This document shows positions 7,783-16,097 of a DNA stretch of 64,000 bases, one piece after another. Within the stretch, counting starts at the first letter, position 1, and the number at the start of each line of letters is the position of its first letter. The notes under the pieces were generated by a model, which was given only the letters and a program-made list of their open reading frames with translations, did no database searches and was not told the DNA's origin. Source of the DNA: JAIBJN01 sp963847985. GTDB lineage: Bacteria > Actinomycetota > Thermoleophilia > Gaiellales > Gaiellaceae. Both the position numbers and the translations under genes were made by a program. The stretch is taken from NCBI GenBank assembly GCA_963847985.1, contig CAWKBS010000003.1, forward strand, positions 62,001-126,000. Direction: 5' to 3'.

Positions 7783-8880
7783 ATGGCCGAGCGTGTCCTC
7801 ACGGTGCGCGACCTCAACCGCGCCCTGCTCGCGCGCCAGCTTCTGCTGGAGCGCGCGCGCGTGACCATCCCACGAGCTCTCGAGCGCGTCGGGGGCATCC
7901 AGGCGCAGTACGCGCCGTCGTCCTACATCGGCCTGTGGAGCCGCCTCGAGGGCTTCGCGCTCGCAGACCTCACGCGAGCGCTCGAGCGACGGCAAGCCGT
8001 GCAGGGAACGCTGCTCCGGTCGACCATCCATCTCGTCTCCGCCGGCGACTACTGGGCGTTCGCGCTCGCGAGCCGCGCGGCCCGGCAGGAAGCCTGGCTC
8101 CGCTTCGACCGGAAGCGGCTCACGCGCCGTGACCTGGAGTCAGGGGCGAAGGAGGTGCGCGCCGTGCTCGCCGGCCGGGTCGCTCACCGCGACGAGCTGC
8201 TGGACCTCGCGCGCCGGCGCGACCCGGAGCGCCCGACACATCTCTGGAACGGCCTCGCGGCCTGGGTCGACCTCGTCCGGGCGCCGCCGTCGGGAACCTG
8301 GGAGCGGCGCCGCGCCGATCTCTACGCGCTCGCCGAGGAATGGGTCGGGCAGGCCGCGCCGCCGCCGGCCGAGGCCGACGAGCTGCTGCTCCGCCGCTAC
8401 CTCGGCGCATTCGGGCCCGCCCGGCTGACGGACGCCGCCAACTGGGCCGGCGTGGCGGTCGCACACTTCGAGCCGGCCGCGGAGCGTCTTCGTCTCAGGA
8501 GGTTTCGCGACGAGGACGGCCGCGAGCTACTCGACGTCCCCCGCGCGCCGCTCCCGGGCGGCGACGTTGCCGCCCCGGTCCGTTTCCTCCCGACCTGGGA
8601 CGCGACGCTCCTGGTTCACGCCCGGCGCAGTCAGATCCTGCCGGAGGAGTTTCGCCCGCTCGTCTTCGCCACGAAGACCCCGCACTCCACGCCGACGTTC
8701 CTCCTCGACGGCGCGGTCGGCGGAAAGTGGAGGATCGAGCGCAGCAAGCGGAAGGCAACGCTTGTCCTGGAGCCGTTCGGGCGGCTGCCCGTCGCCGCCA
8801 GGCGGCAGCTCGAGGACGAAGGCGGGCGGCTTGCGCGCCTGGTCGAGCCGGACGCGGGCTCGTTCGCGGTGCGTACCTAG
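7783..8880 (+). CDS. Winged-helix DNA-binding protein, AlkZ-like (HTH_42) DNA glycosylase
   Basis: The 365-residue protein belongs to the HTH_42 family, whose studied members (AlkZ) unhook DNA interstrand crosslinks and remove alkylated bases. The catalytic QxQ motif is present as GIQAQYAP, with Gln40 and Gln42. Tandem winged-helix segments follow, and the C-terminal FLPTWDATLLVHARR region is typical of the family. The chosen ATG at 7783 begins MAERVLTVRDLNRALLARQ, matching known N-termini. The stop overlaps the convergent acVLRF1 gene by 4 bases. The substrate range here is unknown. Confidence 0.8.
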   Translation: MAERVLTVRDLNRALLARQLLLERARVTIPRALERVGGIQAQYAPSSYIGLWSRLEGFALADLTRALERRQAVQGTLLRSTIHLVSAGDYWAFALASRAARQEAWLRFDRKRLTRRDLESGAKEVRAVLAGRVAHRDELLDLARRRDPERPTHLWNGLAAWVDLVRAPPSGTWERRRADLYALAEEWVGQAAPPPAEADELLLRRYLGAFGPARLTDAANWAGVAVAHFEPAAERLRLRRFRDEDGRELLDVPRAPLPGGDVAAPVRFLPTWDATLLVHARRSQILPEEFRPLVFATKTPHSTPTFLLDGAVGGKWRIERSKRKATLVLEPFGRLPVAARRQLEDEGGRLARLVEPDAGSFAVRT

Positions 8881-9494
8881 TCGCCGACCTCGGCCGAGTA
8901 GAGGTCGTAGGGAAGCCGCTCGAGGACGCGCAGCCGCGGCTCCGGAACCGTGAAGAAGCGCGGGAGGGCGATCTCCCCGAGCCATTCGAGCCCGGGCCGG
9001 GCGGCGAGAACCGCGTCCACCGCCGACCGGTCTCCACCGAGGGCCGCGTACTCGATCCGGTGGCGCCATGGCGTCAGCACCGCGAGCGCGACCTCAGCCG
9101 CCTCCTCGATCAGAGCACGCGCCTGCTCCTCGCGGCGCCGACGGAAGCGGTTGGCGGAGGAGCCGCCCTTCTTGTGGCGGCCCTTGACGAAGCGCGAGCC
9201 CACCTTGGAAGCGACGAGCCGCTCGCCCTCGAACACCCCGACCGCGTACCCGCCCAGGCGGACGAGCAGGGCTCCGACCACATGGTCGGCGGCGAGCTCT
9301 TCGAGGAGAGGGTCGAGGTGAACGAGGTCGTAGCGCCCCGCGTAGGCGAGGCCGAAGGGTGGGCGGACGACGAGCTCGTCACCCTCGTCGGGCTCGATCC
9401 GCACGACGCCCTCGCCGTAGATCGTACGCCCAGGCAGGCCCTGGAGCGGCGCGAGCTTCTTGCGAAGGTTCGCACGACCGACGTACCGGCTCAC
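8877..9494 (-). CDS. acVLRF1-type peptidyl-tRNA hydrolase (Vms1-like release factor)
   Basis: A 205-residue protein starting at GTG. The stretch RFVKGRHKKGGSSANRFRRR, with GGSSANRF at residues 110-117, replaces the GGQ loop of class I release factors in the same way as Vms1/ANKZF1 proteins. Those cleave peptidyl-tRNA on stalled ribosomal subunits. Actinobacteria carry a shortened version, which this length fits. It ends where the AlkZ-like gene ends and follows mutS2 by a single base, so it may be expressed with it. MutS2 is also a ribosome-rescue factor in some bacteria, which makes the pairing suggestive. Confidence 0.8.
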   Translation of the reverse strand: MSRYVGRANLRKKLAPLQGLPGRTIYGEGVVRIEPDEGDELVVRPPFGLAYAGRYDLVHLDPLLEELAADHVVGALLVRLGGYAVGVFEGERLVASKVGSRFVKGRHKKGGSSANRFRRRREEQARALIEEAAEVALAVLTPWRHRIEYAALGGDRSAVDAVLAARPGLEWLGEIALPRFFTVPEPRLRVLERLPYDLYSAEVGD

Positions 9495-9495
9495 G

Positions 9496-11889
9496 TCAGG
9501 CGCGCGAGGCGGCCGCGAGCCTCACGTCCGTTGCGCCCCCGGCCGAGTCCGGTTCGAACCCCTCGACGAGCGGGTGGCGGGAGAGCTCGTCACGCACCGC
9601 GGCGCGGACTGCCCCGGTGCCGCGGCCGTGGACGACCCTGACGGTGCCCAGGCCGGCGAGGGCCGCGTCGTCCAGAAAGGCGCGCACGGCTTCGCGGGCC
9701 TCGTCGGCTCGCCGGCCGCGGAGATCGAGCTGGTCGGAGACGTCGCTGCGTGCCCCCGCCACGATCGTCACGCCGCTCGGCGACTCGCCCTCGGCCGCGC
9801 CGCCGCGCTCGTCCGCCTGCAAACGGGCGACCGGGACGCGGATCCGCTGTCCGCCGACTCCGACGACCTCGGCCTCACCGCCCTCGATCGACGCGATCGT
9901 GCCGCGGACGCCCAGGTCGGGCGCCTCGACGGGGTCGCCAGGAGCGAGCGGGCCTGCGAGCGGTAGCGGGCGGCGGAGGGAGCGCAGGGCCTGTTCGGCG
10001 CCCGTCGCGCGCCTCGACGCTTCGCCGAGCCGGCGGTCCCGGTCGCGCTCGGCCGTGGAGCCTCCGCTGCCGACCTGCTCCTGCAGGCGGCGGGCGGTCC
10101 GGATCTCGTCGCGAAGCGCAGCCAACTCGGCTCGGGCCTCGCCGAGCTCCTCCTCGACGGCGGTGAGGGCCAGCTCTCGCTCGCGTTCGGCGGAGGCGCG
10201 GACGCGTTGGATCTCGTCGGCGAGCTCGGCTTCGCGCCGTCGCGCGGCCTCGGTCAGAGCCGACGCCTCGGCGCGCTCGGCCTCGGCCTCGGCGCGGGTC
10301 TCGGCGGCCGTGCGCTCGGCGGACTCGGCCTCGGCCAGCAGGTCGGCGACGCGCAGCCGCTCGGGCGCAACGCGTGTCCGCGCATCGTCGACCACCGCCG
10401 CGTCGACGCCCAGCCGCTCCGCGGTAGCTAGCGCATGCGACGTCCCGGGCCGGCCGAGCGCGATCCGGTAGAGCGGCTCGTGCGTCTCGGGATCGAGCGC
10501 CGTAGCCGCGTTTGCGACGCCGTCAGTGGCGCTTGCCCACTCCTTGAGCTCGGGATGGTGCGTGGTCACGACCGTGAGCCGAGCCTGACCGGCGAGCCTC
10601 GCGACGAGCGCCTGCGCCAGCGCGGATCCCTCGACCGGGTCGGTGCCGGAGGCGACCTCGTCGATCAGGACGAGCGACCGGTCCGTGGCCGCACCGAGCA
10701 CCGCAATGAGCGCGCGAACGTGGCCGGAGAAGGTCGAGAGGCTCATCTCGATCGACTGCGGGTCGCCGATGTCTGCGAGCACCGTGTCGAAAACGGGAAG
10801 CGCCGCCCGCGAGGCCGGCGGACGCAGCCCGGCCTGGTGGAGAAGCGCAGCGAGGCCGAGGGTCTTCAGCGCCACCGTCTTGCCGCCCGTGTTCGGCCCG
10901 CTGATGACGAGCGCCCGGAGGGAGCCGAGCTCGAGGTCGATCGGAACCGCGCTCGCGGGATCGAGCAGCGGGTGCCGAGCGCCGACGAGGCTCACCTCGC
11001 TGGAAGGCTCGACGGGCGCGCCGCGCCAGCGCCGGGAGAGGATGCCTCGCGCGAGTGCGAGGTCGATCTCCGCCGCGGCCTCGACCAGGAGCCGAACGTC
11101 GTCCGCCCGCTCCCCGACAGCCGCGGTGAGCTCTCGCAGGATCCGCTCGACCTCCTCCCGCTCGGCCCCGGCCGCCTCGGACTGGCGGTTGCTGAGCTCG
11201 ACGATCTCGAAGGGCTCGACGAAGAGCGTCTCGCCGGAGCTGGAGGCATCGTGGACGACCCCGGGCACGGAGCTGCGGGAGCCCGCCTTGACGGCGAGCA
11301 CGGGCCGGCCGCCGCGCTGCGTGATGAAGTCCTCCTGCAAGTGCTCCTGCACGCCCTTGCGCCGCGCCAGCCGGCGCAGCTCGTCGGCGATGCGCCCGCG
11401 GCCCTCGCGGAGCTGCCGACGCAGGCGGCGGAGCTCGGGCGAGGCGCCGTCCTTCAGGTCGGAGCCGTCCGCCTCGACGCGGCTTCCGATCGCCTCGGCG
11501 ATCTGCCGGAGTCCCGGGTCGATCGCGGCTGCGAGCTCGTTCAGCAGCGGCGCCACCTCGGCCTGTCCGTCGAGGGCCGCCCGCGCGGCGAGCGCGCCGG
11601 AGACCGTCGTCCCGATGCCGCTCAGCTCGGCCGGGGAGAGCATGCCGCCCAGAGCCGCACGCTCCGCGGCGGCCCGAACGTCCTCGATCCCGCGCAGCGG
11701 TGGTTCCACGGAGGCCTCAACGAGCGCGATCGCCTCGGCGGTCAGCGCCTGCCGGCGCGCGACCTCATCCGGGTCGGAGGACGGCGCGAGCGCCCGCGCC
11801 AGCTCGGCGCCGGGCGCGGTCGAGGTGGCCTCGGCAAGCCGCCGCGCGACGGCGGGGAGCTCGAGGGCTGCAAGGGCGTTCTCGTCCAC
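9496..11889 (-). CDS. mutS2: MutS2 family ATPase/endonuclease
   Basis: A 797-residue protein starting at GTG 11889 (DENALAALELPAVARRL), the usual MutS2 N-terminus. A Walker A motif (GPNTGGKTVALKTLGL) lies in the middle, then a long Ala/Glu/Arg-rich coiled coil. The C-terminus is a Smr nuclease domain with LDLRG and HGRGTG. MutS2 suppresses homologous recombination and, in Bacillus, splits collided ribosomes. The reading frame stays open upstream of the chosen start, but that extension does not resemble MutS2. Confidence 0.93.
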   Translation of the reverse strand: MDENALAALELPAVARRLAEATSTAPGAELARALAPSSDPDEVARRQALTAEAIALVEASVEPPLRGIEDVRAAAERAALGGMLSPAELSGIGTTVSGALAARAALDGQAEVAPLLNELAAAIDPGLRQIAEAIGSRVEADGSDLKDGASPELRRLRRQLREGRGRIADELRRLARRKGVQEHLQEDFITQRGGRPVLAVKAGSRSSVPGVVHDASSSGETLFVEPFEIVELSNRQSEAAGAEREEVERILRELTAAVGERADDVRLLVEAAAEIDLALARGILSRRWRGAPVEPSSEVSLVGARHPLLDPASAVPIDLELGSLRALVISGPNTGGKTVALKTLGLAALLHQAGLRPPASRAALPVFDTVLADIGDPQSIEMSLSTFSGHVRALIAVLGAATDRSLVLIDEVASGTDPVEGSALAQALVARLAGQARLTVVTTHHPELKEWASATDGVANAATALDPETHEPLYRIALGRPGTSHALATAERLGVDAAVVDDARTRVAPERLRVADLLAEAESAERTAAETRAEAEAERAEASALTEAARRREAELADEIQRVRASAERERELALTAVEEELGEARAELAALRDEIRTARRLQEQVGSGGSTAERDRDRRLGEASRRATGAEQALRSLRRPLPLAGPLAPGDPVEAPDLGVRGTIASIEGGEAEVVGVGGQRIRVPVARLQADERGGAAEGESPSGVTIVAGARSDVSDQLDLRGRRADEAREAVRAFLDDAALAGLGTVRVVHGRGTGAVRAAVRDELSRHPLVEGFEPDSAGGATDVRLAAASRA

Positions 11890-12123
11890 GCGCTGAGTGT
11901 AGGCGGGCGCGGGACGGGCCAGGCGGCCGGCGGGGCGGCGCGCGGCGACGGCCGCGATCTGCGCGGCTTCGCTCGCCGAGAGCAACCCGGCCGAGCGGAG
12001 CTCGTCGAGCACCTGTCGACGTGCTTCCGGAAGGCGCTCCTGCCCGACCACTCGGCCTCGTCCGCGATGCGGTCGTTGACCGAGCGGCGGCGCGCGTTCC
12101 GCCGCACGGGGCCGCCGGGCCAT
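11890..12123 (-). CDS. Possible small protein upstream of mutS2 (probable frameshift)
   Basis: Between the rnpB terminator and mutS2 the minus strand shows strong coding bias but in two frames. In one frame, RRRSVNDRIADEAEWSG has G/C at nearly every third position. From about 12010 a different frame continues as RQVLDELRSAGLLSASEAA, running on toward the mutS2 start. A helical polypeptide of about 70-75 residues with one indel would explain this. I do not recognise it. It could instead be an N-terminal extension of mutS2. Confidence 0.3.
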
Positions 12124-12130
12124 AGGCATA

Positions 12131-12158
12131 GAAAAAGCCCTGTTACCAGGGCTTTTTC
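12131..12158. terminator. Bidirectional intrinsic terminator downstream of rnpB
   Basis: A perfect 12-bp stem, GAAAAAGCCCTG (12131-12142) with its complement at 12147-12158, and the loop TTAC. The A-run and T-run sit within the stem, so it can work on both strands. It ends the rnpB transcript on the minus strand. Confidence 0.9.
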
Positions 12159-12162
12159 CGTA

Positions 12163-12511
12163 GCAGGCCTGTAAGCCGGATTCTGTCGAGGATGACCATC
12201 CATCTTGGCCCCCGGTTCCCCGGAGGCTCGTGCGGCGTACCCGGCTCCTCGGCGGGCAACCTGAGCGGAGCCTGTTCGCCTTGCACCGGACGGGGTTTGG
12301 CAGCCGCCGTGTCACCACGGCGCTGGTGGGCTCTTACCCCACCCTTTCACCCTTACCGCCGGCGTCTCCGGAGATCAGTTTCGCCGGTGGCGGTCTCCTT
12401 TCTGTGCCACTTTCCGTCGGCTTTCGCCGCCTGGGATTTCCCCAGCGTCCTGCCCTTCGGTGTCCGGACTTTCCTCGAGCCGCTCGCGCGGCCCGCGGTC
12501 ACCCGGCCTGC
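12163..12511 (-). ncRNA. rnpB: RNase P RNA, type A
   Basis: The minus strand carries the universal RNase P RNA landmarks: CGAGGAAAGTCCGGAC near the 5' end and ACAGAATCCGGCTTA near the 3' end. The terminal helix P1 pairs GCAGGCC (5' end, 12511-12505) with GGCCTGC (3' end, 12169-12163). This sets the ends and gives about 349 nt. The RNA is the catalytic subunit that trims tRNA 5' leaders. The intrinsic terminator follows 5 bases beyond P1. The 5' end overlaps the 3' end of the zinc-ribbon gene upstream. Confidence 0.95.
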
Positions 12512-12690
12512 ACGTCCAAGTGTAGCGTCGCCGCGCCGGCCTTCCTGAGCCCCGACCCGCACTCCGGGCATTCGATCGCCCCGCCCCGGTGCAGCACGAA
12601 CTCGCCGCAGGCCGGGCACTCGAGGCTCGCGCCCCGCATGAGCGCCATCAGCTCCTGGTCGAGGGTGCGGTTGAGCGTCACGACCTCCAT
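12499..12690 (-). CDS. Small zinc-ribbon protein
   Basis: A 63-residue protein with two CxxC knuckles, ECPACGEF and IECPECGSGL, separated by 13 residues, suggesting a structural zinc site. It has no other recognisable domain. It lies 5 bases downstream of lexA on the same strand and its last 13 bases overlap the 5' end of rnpB, so the rnpB promoter must lie inside this gene. Co-transcription with lexA is likely, which would make it SOS-responsive, but the function is unknown. Confidence 0.6.
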   Translation of the reverse strand: MEVVTLNRTLDQELMALMRGASLECPACGEFVLHRGGAIECPECGSGLRKAGAATLHLDVQAG

Positions 12691-12695
12691 GCGAC

Positions 12696-13340
12696 TCAGT
12701 CCACCCTCCGGAACACGCCCACGACCCGGCCGAGGATGCTGACGTGGTCGGGATAGAGCGGATCCATCGACGAGTTCTCGGGCTGCAGGCGCACCCGGCC
12801 CTTCTCCCGGAAGAACCGCTTCACGGTCGCCTCGTCCGCGGCCTCGTCCTGGCCGGCGAGGGCCACGACGATCTCCCCGTCGCGCGCCGTCTGCTGCCGG
12901 TGCACCACGACGTAGTCGCCGTCGAGGATCCCCGCCTCGACCATGCTCTCCCCCTTCACGCGCAGGAGGAACTCGTCACCGCCGCGCGAGAGCGTGTCCG
13001 GAACGGCCAGGTGCTCCTGGACGTTCTCCTCCGCCAGGAGCGGCCCCCCGGCGGCGATCTCGCCGACGAGCGGGAGAACGCGCACCTCGCCCACGTCAGG
13101 CACGGACACGGACGCGCCCGCGGCAGCCCGATCGCGCTTCGTCACCTCGAGCGCCCGCGGCTTCGTCGGGTCGCGCCGCAGGTAGCCGGCGCGCTCGAGG
13201 TTGGCCAGGTGGGCGTGCACGGTGGATGGCGAGGCGAGCCCGACCGCCTCCCCGATCTCGCGCACGGTCGGCGGATACCCGTGTGCATCCCCGTAGCTGA
13301 CGACGAACTCGTAGACCTCCCGCTGACGCTGCGTGAGCAT
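12696..13340 (-). CDS. lexA: LexA repressor
   Basis: LexA represses the SOS regulon and self-cleaves when RecA is activated. The 214-residue protein has an N-terminal winged helix (PPTVREIGEAVGLASPSTVHAHL), the Ala97-Gly98 cleavage site in VGEIAAGGP, catalytic Ser132 in VKGESMVEAG and Lys174 in ATVKRFF. Start ATG 13340 gives the standard MLTQRQREVYEF N-terminus. An exact SOS box lies 20 bases upstream, so it is autoregulated. Confidence 0.97.
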   Translation of the reverse strand: MLTQRQREVYEFVVSYGDAHGYPPTVREIGEAVGLASPSTVHAHLANLERAGYLRRDPTKPRALEVTKRDRAAAGASVSVPDVGEVRVLPLVGEIAAGGPLLAEENVQEHLAVPDTLSRGGDEFLLRVKGESMVEAGILDGDYVVVHRQQTARDGEIVVALAGQDEAADEATVKRFFREKGRVRLQPENSSMDPLYPDHVSILGRVVGVFRRVD

Positions 13341-13359
13341 CTGCCTCCCCTCGCTTGGG

Positions 13360-13373
13360 CGAACGTCTGTTCG
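13360..13373. promoter_or_regulatory. SOS box (LexA operator)
   Basis: CGAACGTCTGTTCG is an exact match to the Gram-positive/actinobacterial SOS box CGAACnnnnGTTCG. It sits 20 bp upstream of the lexA start, the expected autoregulatory position. No second perfect box was noticed in the window. Confidence 0.93.
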
Positions 13374-13428
13374 TACAAGGTAGCGCGGCCTTCGGACGGA
13401 GTCAACTCGCTACAATTTCGCCCGTCAC

Positions 13429-13514
<86 letters not shown>

Positions 13515-13518
13515 TGCG

Positions 13519-13540
13519 AGGGCGCCCACGGGCGCCCTTT
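13519..13540 (+). terminator. Terminator after tRNA-Leu
   Basis: A 9-bp stem, AGGGCGCCC (13519-13527) with GGGCGCCCT (13530-13538), followed by TT and C/T-rich sequence, lies 4 bases past the tRNA. The U-tract is short. Confidence 0.65.
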
Positions 13541-13570
13541 CTCGTGGCGCGGCGTATCGTCAGGGAGACG

Positions 13571-14611
13571 ATGCGCCGGCTCCTCACGCTCGCGGTCGCC
13601 CTCGGCCTGGCGGCCCTGGTCGCCGTCGCCGCCGTCGACGCCCTGCGCGGCTCTACCGAGACGCAGGTTGCAGGCACCGAGACCGCAGAGACCGAGACCG
13701 AGCTCCCCGCATCCCCGGCCGACTGGGTCGAGGACGGCCCCGCGATCGCCGCGCAGCTGGCGCGACTCGGAGTCGCGGGCACGCTCTACCTGAGCGCGAA
13801 CGGTTGCCTCTCGGGCGACGGCGAGCCGCTGCGGACCGTGCGCCTGCCCGACCTCGCACTCGGCGAGGGCCCCGAGATCGGGAGCTGCGACTTCTCGCTC
13901 TCCGCCGACGGCCGGTACGCCGCGGGCAGGGACGCCGTGTGGAGCCCGATGGCGCCCGTCCTCGCCGCCGAGACAGGCACGGGAGTCGTGCTGATCGACG
14001 CGGGCTCCGAAGCCGAATGGGATCTTCCGGGACGGGCGCCGGCCTTCAGGCCCGACGGCGCCCTCGCGTTGGTAGACGGCGGCGCGATCGTGACGTGGAC
14101 GAGCGACTGCGAGGGCGCGACGGAGACCGTGTCGCCGGCCTTCTCGCTCGTTCCCGGCGAGCCCGGCCCGTACTGCAGCAGCCTCGCCGTCGGACGCGCA
14201 GCCCTGAGCGGGAGGCTTCCGGCGAGGGCGCGGCGGCCACGTGTGTTCTCCCAGGCCTGGACCAGCGACCACAACGTGACCGCGATCGTCGAGACGACCG
14301 CCGGCGCGCGGGTCGCGACCTACGAAGGTGGGCGGCCTGCGACCGCGGGCACGTTCCGCATCGCGCTCGGGCCGCTGCGTGCGCAGCCGGGCGGCGTCAA
14401 CGTCAGCGTGCTCGACCTCGTCCGCCTCGTCGTCTTGGACTCTCAGCCGCTGCCGGTCTTCGGGTCACTGGCGACGATCGCCTACGACTGGTCACCGCAG
14501 GGAGACTGGCTGGCCTACGCGACGGACGATGCCGTCTATCTCGTCCGCACGTCCGACTGGACGACCCACGTCCGCCTCCGCGTCTCGACGCAGGGTCTCG
14601 CGTGGCGCTGA
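13571..14611 (+). CDS. Membrane-anchored or secreted protein of unknown function
   Basis: A 346-residue protein starting at ATG 13571. Residues 3-24 form a hydrophobic helix after two arginines, which is a signal anchor or signal peptide. A Thr/Glu-rich linker follows and then about 290 residues rich in short beta-like segments (FSLSADGRYAAGRD, PAFRPDGALALVDGG, YDWSPQGDWLAYATDD). These recur like blades of a WD40/TolB-type propeller. No enzyme motif is visible. It stands alone between tRNA-Leu and tldD. Confidence 0.6.
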   Translation: MRRLLTLAVALGLAALVAVAAVDALRGSTETQVAGTETAETETELPASPADWVEDGPAIAAQLARLGVAGTLYLSANGCLSGDGEPLRTVRLPDLALGEGPEIGSCDFSLSADGRYAAGRDAVWSPMAPVLAAETGTGVVLIDAGSEAEWDLPGRAPAFRPDGALALVDGGAIVTWTSDCEGATETVSPAFSLVPGEPGPYCSSLAVGRAALSGRLPARARRPRVFSQAWTSDHNVTAIVETTAGARVATYEGGRPATAGTFRIALGPLRAQPGGVNVSVLDLVRLVVLDSQPLPVFGSLATIAYDWSPQGDWLAYATDDAVYLVRTSDWTTHVRLRVSTQGLAWR

Positions 14612-14653
14612 GTGCGCCGCCTCGCCGGCCGGCGGCAGTAATGTACGACCGCC

Positions 14654-16097
14654 GTGCAGGACCTCGCGGGACATGCGATCGACGCCGCCGTCGCGGCGGG
14701 CGCCGGCTACGCGGATTCCCGTGTCGTCCAGCGACGCGCGCAGCTCGTTGCGACGAAGAACGGCGAAGTCGACTCGGTCTCGGACTCGGAGACCGAGGGC
14801 ATCGGCGTCCGCGTTCTCGTCGACGGCGCGTGGGGCTTCGCCGGCGACCCTCGCCTCACGGAGGAGGGCGCTCGCGACGCCGCCGTGCGTGCCGTCGCCT
14901 TCGCGCGCGCCAGCGCCTCGCGCGCGCGCACGCGCGTGGAGCTTGCCTCGATCCCCGCGGCGAGCGGGGAGTACACCGCGGCGATGGATCGCGACCCCGT
15001 CGACGTGCCGCTGGAGGAGAAGATCGCGCTCTGCCTGCGGGCCGAGGAAGGCCTGCGGCGACCTGAGGTCAAGATCACCGAGGCAACCGTCAGGGCCATG
15101 CGCGAGCAGCGCGTCTTCCGCTCCTCCGAGGGCGCAAGCGTCACGCAGCGCTTCGTTGAGTGCGGAGGCGGGATCGATGCGCTGGCGGTCTCCGACGACG
15201 GCCGCGTCCAGAACCGCAGCTATCCGAGCGCCCACGGCGGTTCGAGCGGCCAGACCGGATGGGAGTTCGTCGAGGGCCTCGGGCCTCGACCGCGAGGCAC
15301 CCCGCGTCGGTGAGGAGGCCGCCGCGCTCCTGACTGCGCCTGCCTGCCCGTCGGGGATCAAGACGATCGTGGTCGACGCCGAGCAGATGGTGCTCCAGGT
15401 GCACGAGTCCGTGGGCCACCCCACCGAGCTGGACCGGGTCTACGGCACGGAGGCGGCCTATGCCGGGACGAGCTTCCTCAAGGCGGGCGACCTCGGGAGC
15501 CTGCGCTACGGCTCCGAGCACATGAACATCACCGCCGACCCGACCACTGCGCTCGGCCTGGGCACGTTCGGCTGGGACGACGAGGGCTCGCCCGCGCGGC
15601 GCCAGCCGGTCGTCGAGGGCGGCGTCCTCACCGGCTACCTCGCCTCACGGGAGACCTCGGCGCTGATCGGCCGCGACCTGGGCGGATCGATGCGCGCAGA
15701 CAACTGGAGCCGGATGCCGCTCGTCCGGATGACGAACCTGCACCTGGAGCCCGGCGCGGGCTCCCTGGACGACCTGCTCGCCGACGTGGACGACGGGCTC
15801 TACCTGTCCACGAACAAGAGCTGGTCGATCGACGACAAGCGCCTCAACTTCCAGTTCGGGACCCAGGTCGCCTGGGAGATCAAGAAGGGCAAGCTCGGCC
15901 GGATGCTGCGCGACCCGACCTACATGGGCGTCACTCCGGAGTTCTGGGGCCACATGGACGCCGTCGGCGGGCCGGAAGAATGGACGATGTTCGGCCTGAC
16001 GAACTGCGGCAAGGGCCAGCCCGGCCAGCACGCCCACGTCTCGCACGGCACCTCGCCCGCCCGCTTCCGCGACGTCCAGGTGGGCGTCCGGAAATGA
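14654..16097 (+). CDS. tldD: TldD metalloprotease subunit (one apparent frameshift)
   Basis: TldD and TldE form a heterodimeric zinc protease that degrades unfolded peptides and processes some RiPPs. The zinc motif HESVGH is intact (about residue 251), followed by AGTSFLKAGDLGSLRYGS and a family-like C-terminus ending in HVSHGTSPARFRDVQVGVR. The frame changes near 15288, where GWEFVEGLG should run into LDREAPRVGEE. Dropping one C from gggcctcg restores it, giving about 480 residues as expected. Start is GTG 14654. The tldE start overlaps the stop by 4 bases. Confidence 0.85.

Noticed and set aside
12192..12742. Plus-strand frames across 12.2-12.7 kb
   Set aside because: They lie over rnpB and the zinc-ribbon gene; the RNase P RNA signatures explain the region.
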